A stretch of 52,127 nucleotides of DNA from Clavibacter tessellarius (GCF_001618005.1 NZ_LQXA01000007.1:1-52127); one strand, 5' to 3'; positions 23,765 through 34,384 are shown, counted from the stretch's first letter. Made by a program: numbers and translations. Notes: a model not told the origin generated them from the letters alone.

Positions 23765-24208
23765 TCAGGCCGTCGGCGCGACCAGCCCCTCCATCACATC
23801 GAGGAACGCGCCCCAGCCCTGGATCGTCATCTCGCGCTGCTCGGGCGTGAACTCGCCCGCGGTCTGCGTCATGGTCATGCGCGTGGCGCCGCCCGCGACC
23901 TCCTCGAGGTCGACGGTGAGCGGCGGACCGGCGGGCGCGTCCGGCTGGTCGGTCATCGTCATCGCGAGGCGTGTCGGCCGGTCGAGCTCGACGTACTCGC
24001 CCGCCCAGTCGATGGATCCGCCGTCGGGCAGGCGCATCACCGCGCTCCAGGCGCCGCCGACGCGCACGTCCATGCGCAGGGTGTCGAGCGGCACGTCGAC
24101 CTCCGCGGTGCCGAACCAGGCGGCGAAGTCGGCCGGCGTGGTCCACGCGTCGAAGACGCGCTCCCGTGAGGCGGCGAACGTGCAGGTGATGACGATGGGC
24201 TCGCTCAC
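23765..24208 (-). CDS. SRPBCC (AHSA1-like) domain protein
   Basis: This 147-residue protein fits the START/Bet v1-like SRPBCC fold of the AHSA1 group. It has the opening ITCTFAASRERVFDAWTTPADFAAWFG (quoted in part: RERVFDAWTTP), the GGAWSAVMRLPDG strand, and the final helix WGAFLDVMEGL. These proteins bind small hydrophobic ligands; no partner is visible. The GTG start at 24208 follows GGAGG by 5 nt. Its 3' end is the source of the repeat at 21750-21799. The gene itself is intact. Confidence 0.85.
   Translation of the reverse strand: MSEPIVITCTFAASRERVFDAWTTPADFAAWFGTAEVDVPLDTLRMDVRVGGAWSAVMRLPDGGSIDWAGEYVELDRPTRLAMTMTDQPDAPAGPPLTVDLEEVAGGATRMTMTQTAGEFTPEQREMTIQGWGAFLDVMEGLVAPTA
23769..23819. 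repeat. 3' end of the SRPBCC gene (right repeat of the hipBA insert)
   Basis: Partner of 21750-21799; this copy lies inside the intact gene and includes its coding end. Confidence 0.85.
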
Positions 24209-24302
24209 GGCGACCTCCGGCGGCTCGTCGGGACGGGGACGGGCCGCCGCTCGTGGGACGACGGCCCTGCCGCGAGTCGACCACCCGCTCGCGCCCGTGT
24301 CA

Positions 24303-24384
24303 ACGGGCGACCGCGGTGACGGGCGACCGCAGCGACAGGCGGCCGTAGCGACAGGCGACCCCGCAGCGACGAGCGACCGCGCGG
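24303..24384. repeat. 16-bp tandem repeat, five degenerate copies
   Basis: Units of the form ACGGGCGACCGCAGCG run head to tail (four of 16 bp, one of 18 bp) in the 185-bp gap between the SRPBCC gene and the MFS gene. No gene is seen in the gap. Copies differ at 1-4 positions. Confidence 0.75.
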
Positions 24385-24392
24385 ACGAACCG

Positions 24393-26779
<2,387 letters not shown>

Positions 26780-26799
26780 GTGGCGGATCCCCGTCGGGC

Positions 26800-27489
26800 T
26801 CAGATGCGGAAGCCCTCCGGCCAGCCGTGCGCCTCGAGGTACGCGCGGACGCGCTCGACGTCCTCGTCGGACGGCATCTCCGAGGTGACGCCCGCGATGG
26901 CGTCGGCCACGTCGAGGCGGCTGGCGGGCAGCCCGCCCTCCGAGGCGAGCCGGGCGCTCACCTCCTGCACCTCCTCGTCGCTGAGCCGCCGGCGCAGCAG
27001 GGCGAGCAGCGGCACGAAGTCCTGCTCGGGGAGCCCGGCCGGGTATCCGGCGCGCAGCCACGCGACGATGCGCGAGATGAGACCCGTGCGCTCGGTCGCA
27101 CGCGCGTCGGCGCTGTCCGGCTCGTGGAGGTCGTCGGGCGATCCGAGCGGCCAGCCCGCCGCGGCGAGACGGGCCGAGACGCGCACGAGGTCCTCCGGCA
27201 TCGCCGGCCCGAGGAGCAGCTCCTCGACGCGCTCGCGGAGCTGACGGCGGCCGATCTCCTCGCCCGCCGCGTCGGCCGCGGTCGCGTCGTCGACGAGCTG
27301 GTCCACCACCTGATCGAGCTCCTCGGCGGTGAGGCTGCGGCGGAGGATCCCGAGCAGCGGCACGTAGTCCTGGTCGGGCACGCCCGACGGGTAGCCCGCG
27401 CGGAGCCAGCCGACCACGCGCTGGACGATGCCGCGCTCGGGGGCGGGGCCCTCGGCGGGCCCGTCCTCCGTCGATGCGCTGGTGGTCAT
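26800..27489 (-). CDS. Protein with two DUF3349 domains
   Basis: This 229-residue protein is a tandem duplication of a roughly 100-residue domain. Each copy starts with IVxxxxxWLRAGYPxG (residues about 22-37 and 138-153), then QDYVPLLGILRRSL or QDFVPLLALLRRRL, and a helix LTAEELDQVVDQL or LSDEEVQEVSARL. This is the DUF3349 family of M. tuberculosis Rv0543c, which has a single domain. The gene ends the run pit transporter, small membrane protein, DUF3349, the same order as Rv0545c-Rv0544c-Rv0543c. A role linked to phosphate uptake is inferred from this order only. Confidence 0.82.
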   Translation of the reverse strand: MTTSASTEDGPAEGPAPERGIVQRVVGWLRAGYPSGVPDQDYVPLLGILRRSLTAEELDQVVDQLVDDATAADAAGEEIGRRQLRERVEELLLGPAMPEDLVRVSARLAAAGWPLGSPDDLHEPDSADARATERTGLISRIVAWLRAGYPAGLPEQDFVPLLALLRRRLSDEEVQEVSARLASEGGLPASRLDVADAIAGVTSEMPSDEDVERVRAYLEAHGWPEGFRI

Positions 27490-27491
27490 GG

Positions 27492-27797
27492 TCAGCCCTT
27501 CGAGGTGAAGGTCGGGATGACGTGCTCGAAGCTCACGGTCTGGCCGAGGCCCGTCGCGATGATGAGCGTGAGGCCCGCGACCACGGCGAGGACCACGACG
27601 GCGTAGCAGACCGCGCCGACGAGCTGCAGGAGCGGCGCCGGGAGGCCGGGACCGGATCCGGTCGCCCGGCCGCTCGTGTCGGGGCTGGCGAGCGCGAAGG
27701 AGCGGACCCCGAGCGCGAAGAGGGCGGGCAGGCCCGCGCCGAGGAGGACGGCGACCACGGCGACCTGGCCGACGGCGGAGAGGAAGAGGGGGAGCAT
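27492..27797 (-). CDS. Small two-helix membrane protein of the pit operon
   Basis: This 101-residue protein has two predicted membrane helices (about 6-30 and 58-82) joined by a Gly/Ser/Pro-rich loop, and a short tail ending FEHVIPTFTSKG. It lies 11 bp downstream of the phosphate transporter gene and 2 bp upstream of the DUF3349 gene. Position and size match Rv0544c of M. tuberculosis, a membrane protein of unknown function. The ATG at 27797 follows a GAGGGGG ribosome site. Confidence 0.78.
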   Translation of the reverse strand: MLPLFLSAVGQVAVVAVLLGAGLPALFALGVRSFALASPDTSGRATGSGPGLPAPLLQLVGAVCYAVVVLAVVAGLTLIIATGLGQTVSFEHVIPTFTSKG

Positions 27798-27808
27798 GGC
27801 GTGGCCCT

Positions 27809-29038
27809 TCAGGCGTCGGCGGGCTGGGTGGCGGGGCGGGCGGGCGCGTCGTCCGACCACTCGTCGTTGACGTTGTGGGCGCCCACGTCGTCCTTGCGGG
27901 AGCGCACGTAGACCGTGATGGCGACGGCGAGGAGCACGATCGTCATCGCGATGCCGCCCGCGGCGCCGCCGATGAGGTGGCCGAGCCACCACATGACCGC
28001 GCCGACGAGGGCCGCGGCCGGGAGGGTGATGATCCACGCCACGACCATGCGCAGCGCCACCTTCCAGCGCACCTGCGCGCCCGGGCGACCGAGGCCGGAG
28101 CCGAGGATGGATCCGGTGGCCACGTGCGTGGTGGAGAGCGCGAAGCCGAGGTGGCTGGACGCGAGGATGACCGCGGCCGACGAGCTCTCGGCCGCCATGC
28201 CCTGGTGCGTGTCGATCTCGACGAGGCCCTTGCCGACCGTGCGGATGATGCGCCAGCCGCCGATGTAGGTGCCGAGCGAGATGGCGAGCGCGCAGCTGAT
28301 CTTCACCCAGAACGGCACGGAGGAGGTGTCGGTCCAGCCGCCGGCCGCGATGAGCGCGAGCGTGATGACGCCCATCGTCTTCTGCGCGTCGTTCGTGCCG
28401 TGCGCGAGCGAGACGAGCGAGGCGCTGCCGATCTGGCCGATGCGGAAGGTGCGGTCGAGCCCACGGCCTGCGAGGTTCCCGATGATCCGGAACACCAGCC
28501 AGGTGCCTATCGCGGCCACGGCGCCGGCGAGGAGCGGCGACATGAGCGCCGGGAGGATGACCTTGCCGACCACGCCGTCGAGCTTCGATCCGTCGCCGGC
28601 CCAGTTGACGCCGTTGACGCCGAGACCCGCGAGCGTGGATCCGATGAGGCCGCCGAACAGCGCGTGCGACGAGCTGGACGGCAGGCCGAGGAGCCAGGTG
28701 AGGAGGTTCCAGACGATGCCGCCGATGAGGCCGGCCAGCACGATGAGGAGGAGCGCGGATCCGCCGCCCTCCAGCAGCGCCGGGTCGGGCGCCCCCGTCT
28801 TGTCCTGGATCTTGACCACCGCGTTCGTGACCGTGAGCGCGACCTCGATGCTGAGGAAGGCGCCCACCAGGTTGAGCACGGCGGAGAGCGTGACCGCGAC
28901 CTTGGGCTTCAACGCGCCGGTCGCGATGGACGTGGCCATCGCGTTCGCCGTGTCGTGGAAGCCGTTGGTGAAGTCGAAGGCGAGCGCCGTGATGACGACG
29001 AGCACGAGGAGAATGAAGGGATCCACGGCGACGAGCAT
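27809..29038 (-). CDS. pitA: Low-affinity inorganic phosphate transporter, PiT family
   Basis: This 409-residue cation:phosphate symporter has about ten membrane helices. The PiT signatures are present in both halves: FDFTNGFHDTANAMAT (about 19-34) and SLAHGTNDAQKTMGVITLAL (about 226-245). A GLPSSSSHALFGGLIG segment (about 120-135) and a matching SSSHLGFALSTTHVATGSILG-type region near residue 325 follow the family. It is first of three genes whose order is kept in mycobacteria. The start at 29038 is the first ATG before the first helix. No high-affinity pst genes are in view. Confidence 0.93.
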   Translation of the reverse strand: MLVAVDPFILLVLVVITALAFDFTNGFHDTANAMATSIATGALKPKVAVTLSAVLNLVGAFLSIEVALTVTNAVVKIQDKTGAPDPALLEGGGSALLLIVLAGLIGGIVWNLLTWLLGLPSSSSHALFGGLIGSTLAGLGVNGVNWAGDGSKLDGVVGKVILPALMSPLLAGAVAAIGTWLVFRIIGNLAGRGLDRTFRIGQIGSASLVSLAHGTNDAQKTMGVITLALIAAGGWTDTSSVPFWVKISCALAISLGTYIGGWRIIRTVGKGLVEIDTHQGMAAESSSAAVILASSHLGFALSTTHVATGSILGSGLGRPGAQVRWKVALRMVVAWIITLPAAALVGAVMWWLGHLIGGAAGGIAMTIVLLAVAITVYVRSRKDDVGAHNVNDEWSDDAPARPATQPADA

Positions 29039-29141
29039 GCGCCCTGCCCGGGCGTCCCCTCTACGGGGGGCCCTCGGGTTCACCCGCTGTTCACCCGCGG
29101 CTGTGGAGAAGCGCGTCGCTCGGACCACCCGGAAGGACCCC

Positions 29142-29705
29142 ATGTCCGACACCCCACCCGCATCCCCGACCGTCGCGCTGGTCCCGGTCGACGTCGACCA
29201 GGACCGCGCGGCTCTCCGGGAGTTCCTCACGTCGAACGCGTTCCCGTTCCACATGCGGTCGGCACCGACGGCCGCGGAGGTCGACGCGCGCATCGCCGAC
29301 GGCGACTTCGCCGGGCCCGAGCACGAGGCGCTGTGGGTGGAGGTCGAGGGATCCGGCCGCGTGGGCCTCGTCGTGCTCGACGACCTCGAGGACCCAGGGG
29401 TGCTGTTCGACCTGCGCCTCGCGGAGCCCTGGCGCCGCGGCCTCGGCGTGCCCGTGGTGCGCGCGCTGACCTCGCACGTGTTCGGCTCGTACCCGCACGT
29501 CACCCGGTTCGAGGCGCAGACCCGCGACGACAACCGGGCGATGCGCCGGGTGCTCGTGCGCGCGGGCTTCGTGAAGGAGGCGCACTACCGCGACGGCTGG
29601 CCCGTCGCGGGCGGCGAGCCGCGCCCGTCCGTCGGCTACGCGATGCTGCGGCGCGACCACGAGACGGGGACCACGACGCAGGTGCCGGTGGACGACGAGG
29701 CGTAG
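29142..29705 (+). CDS. GNAT family acetyltransferase (RimJ/RimL-like)
   Basis: This 187-residue protein has the RimJ-type GNAT pattern: a charged N-terminal region, LWVEVEGSGRVGLVVLDDL (about 65-83), the acetyl-CoA loop region EPWRRGLGVPVVRALT (about 98-113), and TRDDNRAMRRVLVRAGFVKEA (its Asn and Gly-Phe are typical; about 127-147). RimJ/RimL relatives acetylate ribosomal protein N-termini or small amines; the target is unknown. It is divergent from pitA. The start follows GGAAGG. Confidence 0.87.
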   Translation: MSDTPPASPTVALVPVDVDQDRAALREFLTSNAFPFHMRSAPTAAEVDARIADGDFAGPEHEALWVEVEGSGRVGLVVLDDLEDPGVLFDLRLAEPWRRGLGVPVVRALTSHVFGSYPHVTRFEAQTRDDNRAMRRVLVRAGFVKEAHYRDGWPVAGGEPRPSVGYAMLRRDHETGTTTQVPVDDEA

Positions 29706-29841
29706 GCTCCCGCGCCCGCGCACGGATGCTGCGCGGGCGTCGGGATCCACGCGCGGAACCCGCTAGCGGGACACGATCTGACGCCCACCCCGCGGATACG
29801 GTGGAGGCACCGCACGCACCCGCACGATCGGAGGTCGATCC

Positions 29842-31263
29842 ATGTCCAGCGCCGCAGCCCCCGCAGCCGTCATCGGCGAGCCCGAGGTCGTCGAGGACGT
29901 GCGCTCCGTCGCCTCCTCCCCCGCCTGGCGCGCCCTCAAGGACGCCGCCGTCGCGCTCCAGCCGATGCAGGTCAAGGACGGGTCGATCCCCGACGCGGCG
30001 CACCACGCGGAGGCGACCCGCCTGATCACGACCATCCGCGACGGGATCCGCGCGCTCGCCCCGCTCTTCCCGCACGACGCCGCGTACCTCGCGGCTCTCG
30101 ACGTGGACTTCGCGCGCTGGGTCGACGCCGGCCTCGGCGTGCCCGACTTCCTCGACTCGCTCACCGCGTTCCAGCCGCAGCGGGACCGCGTCGACGGCAT
30201 CCGGCACCTCGTCGTGTTCCCGATGACCACGCAGAACGGCAGCGCGAGCCGGCTCGTCGAGGCCGTGCTCATCGAGGTGGTCTGGCCCGAGTTCGTCGCC
30301 GAGCTGGAGGCGGGCGACTACGGCAACGCGCTCTTCGTCCCCATCCGGTTCGTCGACTTCACGCCCGGCTACGACACCAACTCGGCCGTGCTGTTCCCCG
30401 AGACCGTCGCCATGCGCGAGGTGCCGACCTTCACATGGGGCGCGATCTTCGCCGACCGCGAGGCCGCCCGCTTCCGCCGCGTGGTGCGCCACGCCGCCGA
30501 GGTCACGAAGCTGGAGCTGCCGGACGACGCCCGTCGCCTGCTGGAGGACCAGCGGCTCGCGGAGGAGACCTTCGTGATGTGGGACCTCATCCACGACCGC
30601 ACCCACATGCGCGGCGACCTGCCGTTCGATCCGTTCATGATCAAGCAGCGGATGCCCTTCTTCCTCTACTCGATCGAGGAGCTCCGCTGCGACCTCACCG
30701 CGTTCCGCGAGGCCGTGCGCATCCAGCGCCGGCTCGCGGCGACGGATCCCGAAGAGCGCACCGCCGCCGACGACGCCCTGCTGGAGCGCGCCGGCATGGT
30801 GCAGCATGCGGTGATCTTCGACCGCATCTTCCGCTTCGCCATCACCGGATCCCGCGTCCGCAACTACGACGGCCTCGGCGGCCAGCTGCTGTTCGCCTGG
30901 CTGCACCAGCACCACGTGCTGCACTGGACGGACACGCGCCTCACGATCGACTGGGACGAGGTGGCCGACGTGGTCGTGGCGCTCGCCGACCGGGTCAACG
31001 ACCTCTACTGGCGCTCCATCGACCGGCCGAAGACCGCGCATTGGCTGGCCGCCTACGCGATGGTCACCGAGACGGTCACGCCGCACCCCGCGTCCACGTG
31101 GGCGAAGGGGCCGGACGCGCTGCCGCTCGACGGGCCGCCCAAGGGCCTGACGGATCTCGTGCTCGACGACGAGTTCCCGCTCAGCATGTTCTTCGAGGCG
31201 CTGGAGAAGAAGATGCGCGACGTGATCGGCTCCACCGCCGGCATCACGGGGCAGGCGGCATGA
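29842..31263 (+). CDS. Conserved protein of unknown function (probably DUF6421)
   Basis: This 473-residue soluble protein has no signal or membrane helix. Conserved-looking blocks are HLVVFPMTTQNGS (about 114-126), a region VMWDLIHDRTHMRGDLPFDP (about 247-266) with two histidines and acidic residues that could bind metal, KQRMPFFLYSIEEL, and LFAWLHQHHVLHW (about 349-361), also His-rich. It overlaps the next gene, an SDR, by ATGA. Actinobacterial proteins of this type, which I recall as DUF6421, often sit next to an SDR. The His-rich blocks suggest a metal-dependent enzyme, but this is inference. Confidence 0.75.
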   Translation: MSSAAAPAAVIGEPEVVEDVRSVASSPAWRALKDAAVALQPMQVKDGSIPDAAHHAEATRLITTIRDGIRALAPLFPHDAAYLAALDVDFARWVDAGLGVPDFLDSLTAFQPQRDRVDGIRHLVVFPMTTQNGSASRLVEAVLIEVVWPEFVAELEAGDYGNALFVPIRFVDFTPGYDTNSAVLFPETVAMREVPTFTWGAIFADREAARFRRVVRHAAEVTKLELPDDARRLLEDQRLAEETFVMWDLIHDRTHMRGDLPFDPFMIKQRMPFFLYSIEELRCDLTAFREAVRIQRRLAATDPEERTAADDALLERAGMVQHAVIFDRIFRFAITGSRVRNYDGLGGQLLFAWLHQHHVLHWTDTRLTIDWDEVADVVVALADRVNDLYWRSIDRPKTAHWLAAYAMVTETVTPHPASTWAKGPDALPLDGPPKGLTDLVLDDEFPLSMFFEALEKKMRDVIGSTAGITGQAA

Positions 31264-31889
31264 GCGTCGACGGCCGCGTGGTCGTGGTGGCGGGTGCGTC
31301 GAGCGCGGCGGGTCGGGCGGTCTGCTCCGAGCTGACCGCGGCGGGTGCGCGCGTCGTCGCGGTCGGCTCGGACGCCGGCCGGCTCGACGGCGTGGACGCG
31401 TCGCGTCGCGAGGTGTGCGACCTCGCCGACCACGCGGCCGTCGTGGAGCTGGCGGCGCGGATCCGCGCGGACCTCGGCGGCGTCGACGGGCTGATCCACC
31501 TGGTCGGCGGCTGGCGCGGCGGCAACGGCCTCGAAGGCCAGACCGACGACGACTGGGACTTCCTGCACGAGCGGCTCGTCACGACGCTCCGCAACACGAC
31601 GCGCGCGTTCGACGCCGACCTGCAGGCGTCCGACGCCGGCCGCCTCGCGATCGTCTCCTCCACCGCCGTGCAGCGCCCGTACCCCGGCGGCGCCAACTAC
31701 TCGACCGCGAAGATCGCCGCCGAGACGTGGGTGCGCGCGGTCGACCGCGGCTTCTCGAAGGCGGGCTCCCCCGCCCGCACGACGATCTTCGTGGTCAAGG
31801 CGCTCGGCGGCCTCGAGCGCGCGCTCGCCCGTCGCGTGGTCGGGCTGTGGACCTCGGTGCCGCCCGAGCGCGATCTGATCGAGGGCTGA
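31260..31889 (+). CDS. Short-chain dehydrogenase/reductase
   Basis: This 209-residue protein is a short SDR. The cofactor site is VVVAGASSAAGRAVC (about 8-22), with VDGLIHLVGGWRGG in the NAG position, IVSSTAV for the active-site Ser, and YSTAKIAAETW with the catalytic Tyr and Lys (about 148-158). The C-terminal part is shortened compared with typical SDRs (about 250 residues). Its ATG overlaps the stop of the upstream gene, so the two probably act together in one pathway. Confidence 0.87.
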   Translation: MSVDGRVVVVAGASSAAGRAVCSELTAAGARVVAVGSDAGRLDGVDASRREVCDLADHAAVVELAARIRADLGGVDGLIHLVGGWRGGNGLEGQTDDDWDFLHERLVTTLRNTTRAFDADLQASDAGRLAIVSSTAVQRPYPGGANYSTAKIAAETWVRAVDRGFSKAGSPARTTIFVVKALGGLERALARRVVGLWTSVPPERDLIEG

Positions 31890-31999
31890 CCGGGGCTCGA
31901 CACCGGCTCCGGCGGCGGTCCACCGCATCCGCCGCGTAGCACACGTCCGGGCTCGGCACGAGGCCCGCCCCCGTCCTCGATCCGAGCCCGTCGCCGGTA

Positions 32000-32005
32000 T
32001 AGCGT
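32000..32005 (+). promoter_or_regulatory. -10 box of the gene at 32012 (leaderless)
   Basis: TAGCGT lies 6 nt before the GTG start at 32012. Confidence 0.45.
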
Positions 32006-32011
32006 CGCTCC

Positions 32012-32914
32012 GTGACCCCGCCCGCCAGAACCGCCGAGCACGACGCCTTCGGCCCGTGGATCGACACCGTCCGCACCCTCGACCAGGTCCCGCGCCTGTT
32101 CCGCCCGCACGGCGCCGACCCGTTCACGGCCCGTCTCGTGCTCAAGGTGCCGCGCGACATCGCGCGCCGCGACACCGATCCGACGATGGACCTCTACGAG
32201 CACCTCATCGTGGTCGGCGACCGCGAGCTCGAGGTGCTCTCGCGACGCGAACCCACGTTCGTCGCCCGCCGCATCCCCTACGCCGACGTCGTGGCCGTGC
32301 GCGACCGCGTCGACCTCCTCGACGGCCTGCTCACGCTGCACACGATCGACGGCACCGCCCTGGAGATCCCGTTCAACGGAGCGTCGGCGGACGTGGTCGT
32401 CGACCTCACCGAGCTCCTCGTGGGCCTCGCGGGGGCGGCCGGGGGCGTCCCCGTCCACGCGCCCGGGCGGGCCGAGCGGGTGGCCCCGCGCATCGACATG
32501 GGCACGGACGAGGCGGGCATCGCCTCCGCGTACGACGAGCTCACGGCGCGGGATCCGCAGCTGCGCTACCTCTCCTCGCGGCCGCGCACGCCGCTGCGGA
32601 CGACCGCGACGGGCCTGGTCGGCGCGCTCCAGCGGCTCCGCCCGATGAGCCTCGCCGGAGCTCTGGCCGCGTGCACGCCGCGCGAGCTGCTGATCGTCTC
32701 GCGCCGCGACGCGGTGCTGCGCCGCCGGACGGCGACCCTCTCGATCGACCGGCTGCGGATCCTCCGCCACGCCATCACCTCGACGACCTCGGAGCCGCAC
32801 CCGCGCTGGCGGGGCATGTCGACCCTCACGATCCGGGCGGGTGCCGCGACGTTCGAGCTGATCGCGGAGGCGTCCGAGCCGCTGGAGTGCGACCTGCTCA
32901 CGGTCAGCCGCTGA
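32012..32914 (+). CDS. Protein of unknown function with two similar beta-rich halves
   Basis: This 300-residue soluble protein has no signal peptide or membrane helix. Two regions follow one pattern: HLIVVGDRELEVLSRRE...RIPYADVVAVRDRVDLLDGLLTL (about 64-110, quoted in part) and ELLIVSRRDAVLRRRTATLSI...RLRILRHAIT (about 225-255), each followed by a strand and an acidic segment. Such beta-hairpin sets resemble bacterial PH-like domains, but the match is not firm. The GTG start is supported by a TAGCGT box 6 nt upstream. Confidence 0.68.
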   Translation: MTPPARTAEHDAFGPWIDTVRTLDQVPRLFRPHGADPFTARLVLKVPRDIARRDTDPTMDLYEHLIVVGDRELEVLSRREPTFVARRIPYADVVAVRDRVDLLDGLLTLHTIDGTALEIPFNGASADVVVDLTELLVGLAGAAGGVPVHAPGRAERVAPRIDMGTDEAGIASAYDELTARDPQLRYLSSRPRTPLRTTATGLVGALQRLRPMSLAGALAACTPRELLIVSRRDAVLRRRTATLSIDRLRILRHAITSTTSEPHPRWRGMSTLTIRAGAATFELIAEASEPLECDLLTVSR

Positions 32915-33014
32915 CGCGGCCCGCGGCCTCGTGGTCATCGCCGTCGGGATCGCGATCCTCGCGACCGCGGATGACCACTTCAGGGGGACGGGCGCGCACG
33001 ACGACGCCCGCCCG

Positions 33015-33020
33015 TAGGGT
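33015..33020 (+). promoter_or_regulatory. -10 box of the P-loop gene at 33027 (leaderless)
   Basis: TAGGGT lies 6 nt before the ATG at 33027. Confidence 0.5.
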
Positions 33021-33026
33021 CGAGGC

Positions 33027-33545
33027 ATGACCGACGCCGTGATCCTCACCGGCACGGTCGGATCCGGCAAGACGTCGACGATGCACGCTCTCGGCGCGCT
33101 CCTCGGCGAGCGCGGTGTGCCGCACGCGATGGTCGATGCGGACGCCGTACGCCTGCTCCGTCCGTCGCCGCCCGACGACCCGTTCCACCGGGAGCTCGAG
33201 CTCCGCAACCTGCGTGACCTGTCGCGCAACTTCCGTGACGCCGGGGCCCGCGTCGTGATCGTGGCCGCCGTGGTCGAGCAGGCCGCCGACCTGCCGCGCT
33301 ACGCGGAGGCGCTCGGGTCCCGGGAGCCGCTCCTCGTGCACCTCACCGCGGATCCGCGGATCGTGAGCGCCCGCCTCGACGCCCGGCACGACGGCGATGC
33401 GGACGCGCGCGCCTGGCATGCGGCCCGCGCGCCGGAGCTCGCGGCCATCCTGGAAGCGGCCGACCTCGGGGGCACGGAGGTCGACACGACCACGCGCTCG
33501 CCCGCCGAGGCCGCCGCGCTCATCGCCGAGGGCCTGCGGTGGTGA
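33027..33545 (+). CDS. Small P-loop kinase-like protein
   Basis: This 172-residue protein begins with a Walker A loop, TGTVGSGKTS (about 8-17), followed by LLGERGVPHAMVDADAVR with the acidic pair typical of adenylylsulfate-kinase-like P-loop enzymes, and VVIVAAVVE as the Walker B strand. RLDARHDGDADARAWH looks like a lid. The whole fits small-molecule kinases of the APS-kinase/gluconate-kinase group, but the substrate is not clear. It lies 20 bp upstream of a DUF1905 gene, each with its own -10 box. Confidence 0.8.
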   Translation: MTDAVILTGTVGSGKTSTMHALGALLGERGVPHAMVDADAVRLLRPSPPDDPFHRELELRNLRDLSRNFRDAGARVVIVAAVVEQAADLPRYAEALGSREPLLVHLTADPRIVSARLDARHDGDADARAWHAARAPELAAILEAADLGGTEVDTTTRSPAEAAALIAEGLRW

Positions 33546-33552
33546 GCGCCCG

Positions 33553-33558
33553 TAGGGT
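33553..33558 (+). promoter_or_regulatory. -10 box of the DUF1905 gene (leaderless)
   Basis: TAGGGT lies 7 nt before the ATG at 33566. Confidence 0.5.
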
Positions 33559-33565
33559 CGAGGGC

Positions 33566-33871
33566 ATGACCGACGACCTGCCGCTCGCCTTCACTGCGCC
33601 GCTGTGGGCGTGGGAGGCGCGGCGGGAGCTGTGGACGTTCGTGTCCCTGCCCGCGGAGCTGACGCCGATGCTGCGGGAGCTGGGGCAGGCAGGCCGCCGC
33701 GGGTTCGGATCCGTCCCCGTGCGGGTCCGCGTCGGCACCACCACCTGGCGCACCTCGGTCTTCCCGCAGGGCGACGGCACCTGGGTGCTCCCCGTCAAGC
33801 GGCAGGTCCGCGACCGTCAGGGGCTCGAGGTCGGCGACGACGTGCACGTCGACCTCGAGCCGCTGCCGTGA
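33566..33871 (+). CDS. DUF1905 domain protein
   Basis: This 101-residue protein is one DUF1905 domain, a small beta-barrel. The opening FTAPLWAWEARRELWTFVSL (about 7-26), GFGSVPVRVRVGTTTWRTSV (about 44-63) and the closing VLPVKRQVRDRQGLEVGDDV are the family pattern. The function of the family is not established; it is sometimes fused to DUF4287/YdeI-type domains. It ends next to a convergent VOC gene. Confidence 0.83.
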   Translation: MTDDLPLAFTAPLWAWEARRELWTFVSLPAELTPMLRELGQAGRRGFGSVPVRVRVGTTTWRTSVFPQGDGTWVLPVKRQVRDRQGLEVGDDVHVDLEPLP

Positions 33872-33884
33872 GCGGCGACCTCCG

Positions 33885-34244
33885 CTAGCCGCCGGTCGGC
33901 GGCGTGTAGAGCTGGAGGTCGTTGCCCTCGCTGTCCTGGAACGGGAGGATGCGGCCCCACTCGTGGTCGCTGATCTCGCCCGTGATCTCGGCGCCGCGTG
34001 CCTTGATCTTCGCGAGCTCGTCCTCGATCGACCCCTCGGGCGTGAACGAGATGACCGCGCCGCCGCTCGTCGACCCGCTCGTCTCCTCGCGCGCGTTGAG
34101 CCCGATCATCAGGCCGTCCGCGTCGATCTCGCTCCAGTCGTCGTCCTCGCTCGTGACCGTGAGCCCGAGCGTGTCGCGGTAGAACGCCACCGCGCGCGTC
34201 ATGTCCTGCACGGGCAGCCAGACCGTCGCCACCGAATCGACCAT
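33885..34244 (-). CDS. VOC (glyoxalase/bleomycin-resistance) family protein
   Basis: This 119-residue protein is a single vicinal-oxygen-chelate domain pair. It starts VATVWLPVQDMTRAVAFYRD (about 5-24) with LGLTVTSEDD, has ISFTPEGSIEDELAKIKARG in the second half and ends WGRILPFQDSEGNDLQLYTP (about 96-115), with the Glu/Asp-GN motif of the family. Such proteins bind or isomerise small molecules with a divalent metal. The ATG at 34244 follows AGGAGG by 6 nt. It is intact, unlike the related dead gene at 41613. Confidence 0.9.
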   Translation of the reverse strand: MVDSVATVWLPVQDMTRAVAFYRDTLGLTVTSEDDDWSEIDADGLMIGLNAREETSGSTSGGAVISFTPEGSIEDELAKIKARGAEITGEISDHEWGRILPFQDSEGNDLQLYTPPTGG

Positions 34245-34355
34245 GGGATTCCTCCTCGCATCGAGACCGGTCGGTCGACCGGCTCTCCCCTCCTGCCTAC
34301 TCCGGGGGCGGGGATGCGGCCGCCGGCCGCGGCGGATCCCCGGGAACCGAGATGG

Positions 34356-34384
34356 TTGACAACTATCCACCACAGTCATATGGT
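34356..34384 (+). promoter_or_regulatory. Sigma-A-type promoter of the MFS-MarR operon with overlapping MarR-type site
   Basis: TTGACA (34356-34361), a 17-bp spacer and TATGGT (34379-34384) form a near-consensus promoter, the best in the window. The -35 lies in the palindrome GTTGACAAC (34355-34363), typical of MarR operators, and a second GTCAAC half lies at 34392-34397. The MarR protein of this operon is the likely repressor. Confidence 0.7.

Larger units (their letters stand above)
21800..23768. mobile_element. hipBA-bearing insert bounded by a duplicated gene end
   Basis: The segment between the two SRPBCC 3'-end copies carries only hipB and hipA. It contains no GGATCC site, although this hexamer occurs about twice per kb elsewhere, and its codon use is less GC-extreme. 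No integrase, transposase or terminal inverted repeat is present, so how it arrived is not visible. Confidence 0.55.
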
